Below are positions 63,793 through 64,000 of a stretch of DNA of 64,000 nucleotides, one piece after another. The position numbers and the translations under genes were made by a program. Each line of letters starts with the position of its first letter. Positions within the stretch are counted from its first letter, which is position 1. A model generated the notes under the pieces. That model saw nothing but the letters and a program-made list of their open reading frames with translations. It was not told the origin of the DNA and made no database searches. Source of the DNA: Geobacillus proteiniphilus (GTDB lineage Bacteria > Bacillota > Bacilli > Bacillales > Anoxybacillaceae); NCBI RefSeq assembly GCF_001908025.1, contig NZ_MQMG01000002.1, forward strand, positions 1 through 64,000, given 5' to 3'.

Positions 63793-64000
63793 TCAGAAAT
63801 CCAGCAACGACTCCCCGTTCGCCTCATCGTCAATGTCAGGGGAGCGTCCCCCGACAGAAACGGCTCCAAGCGAAAGCCCGCCAGCAACCGAAATCGGCCC
63901 GCCGACGACAAGCGGCCCGGCTGCGGCAGACGAAGCGGACGGCTGCGGATGGCTTGTTGCTTCCAACATCAAATCGCATAAAACGCGAATGGCGGCGACG
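63793..64000 (-). CDS. Unidentified protein, C-terminal 68 residues
   Basis: Open frame on the minus strand from the window edge to a TGA at 63793-63795. The visible end contains AAIRVLCDLMLEATSHP, a Gly/Val/Ala-rich stretch (AGPLVVGGPISVAGG then LSLGAVSVGG) and an acidic finish RSPDIDDEANGESLLDF. No family recognised. It is convergent with bglP. Codon pattern is typical of the surrounding genome, which supports it being a real gene. Confidence 0.5.
   Translation of the reverse strand, partial: VAAIRVLCDLMLEATSHPQPSASSAAAGPLVVGGPISVAGGLSLGAVSVGGRSPDIDDEANGESLLDF

Overview
The window is a firmicute chromosome segment from a thermophilic Geobacillus (stearothermophilus/kaustophilus type). Gene order from the atp operon to licT follows the Bacillus subtilis ywl-ywk-ywj-ywi-ywh-ywf-ywd region closely. 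The proteins match characterised Geobacillus enzymes in length and catalytic-residue numbering: SHMT Lys226, ATP synthase a-Arg169 and c-Glu56, and a 248-residue HemQ. Sporulation genes (spoIIR, spo0F, rsfA, cwlJ, gerQ, pbpG) confirm a spore former. GC is high for a Bacillus relative, and GTG/TTG starts are common. I see no rRNA, tRNA, prophage or CRISPR array.

Layout. 1-5283: the atp operon on the minus strand (Z-I-B-E-F-H-A-G, gamma cut by the window edge) with its promoter. 5.5-11.7 kb: upp, glyA, ywlG, rpiB, a chemoreceptor, arginine phosphatase ywlE and mntP. 11.9-17.6 kb: tsaC/sua5, spoIIR, prmC-prfA, a sporulation lipoprotein, tdk and rpmE; a dense DnaA-box cluster lies between spoIIR and tsaC. 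17.9-24.6 kb: rho, glpX, murAB, tal, fbaA, spo0F and divergent ywjG. 24.8-27.1 kb: pyrG (with a CTP-type attenuator leader) and rpoE. 27.5-38.9 kb: a catabolic block fadF-thiolase-hydroxyacyl-CoA dehydrogenase-two acyl-CoA dehydrogenases-TetR regulator-icmF, inserted between the fadF and rpoE neighbours known from B. subtilis. 39.2-47.3 kb: clsB, a XapX protein, argS-ywiB, speE-speB and pbpG. 47.4-58.3 kb: ywhD-ywhC, ywhB, ywgA-ywfO, a DUF1450 protein, rsfA, lipL, pta, hemQ, an Rpn-type nuclease, cwlJ-gerQ, ywdK and a very small membrane protein. 58.3-59.2 kb: an internally deleted insertion sequence and other mobile-element debris. 59.25-63.7 kb: a complete licT-bglA-bglP beta-glucoside utilisation locus. 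The last 200 bases hold the 3' end of an unidentified gene.

How it works together. Most of the window is core metabolism and cell-cycle machinery. The regulatory layer is unusually readable. It includes two sigma-A promoters in the fad block (one with a FadR-like palindrome between -35 and -10, one with a perfect 15-bp inverted repeat at the start of the transcript), a GGGC transcription start plus attenuator at pyrG, a structured leader before rpmE, and a CcpA site, ribonucleic antiterminator and terminator stacked before bglA. A family of near-identical hairpin terminators recurs behind unrelated genes. I did not find a clearly new defence or biosynthetic system. The best leads are the DnaA-box cluster, the palindrome in the fad block, the rpmE leader, the dispersed terminator family and several small fossils of mobile elements.
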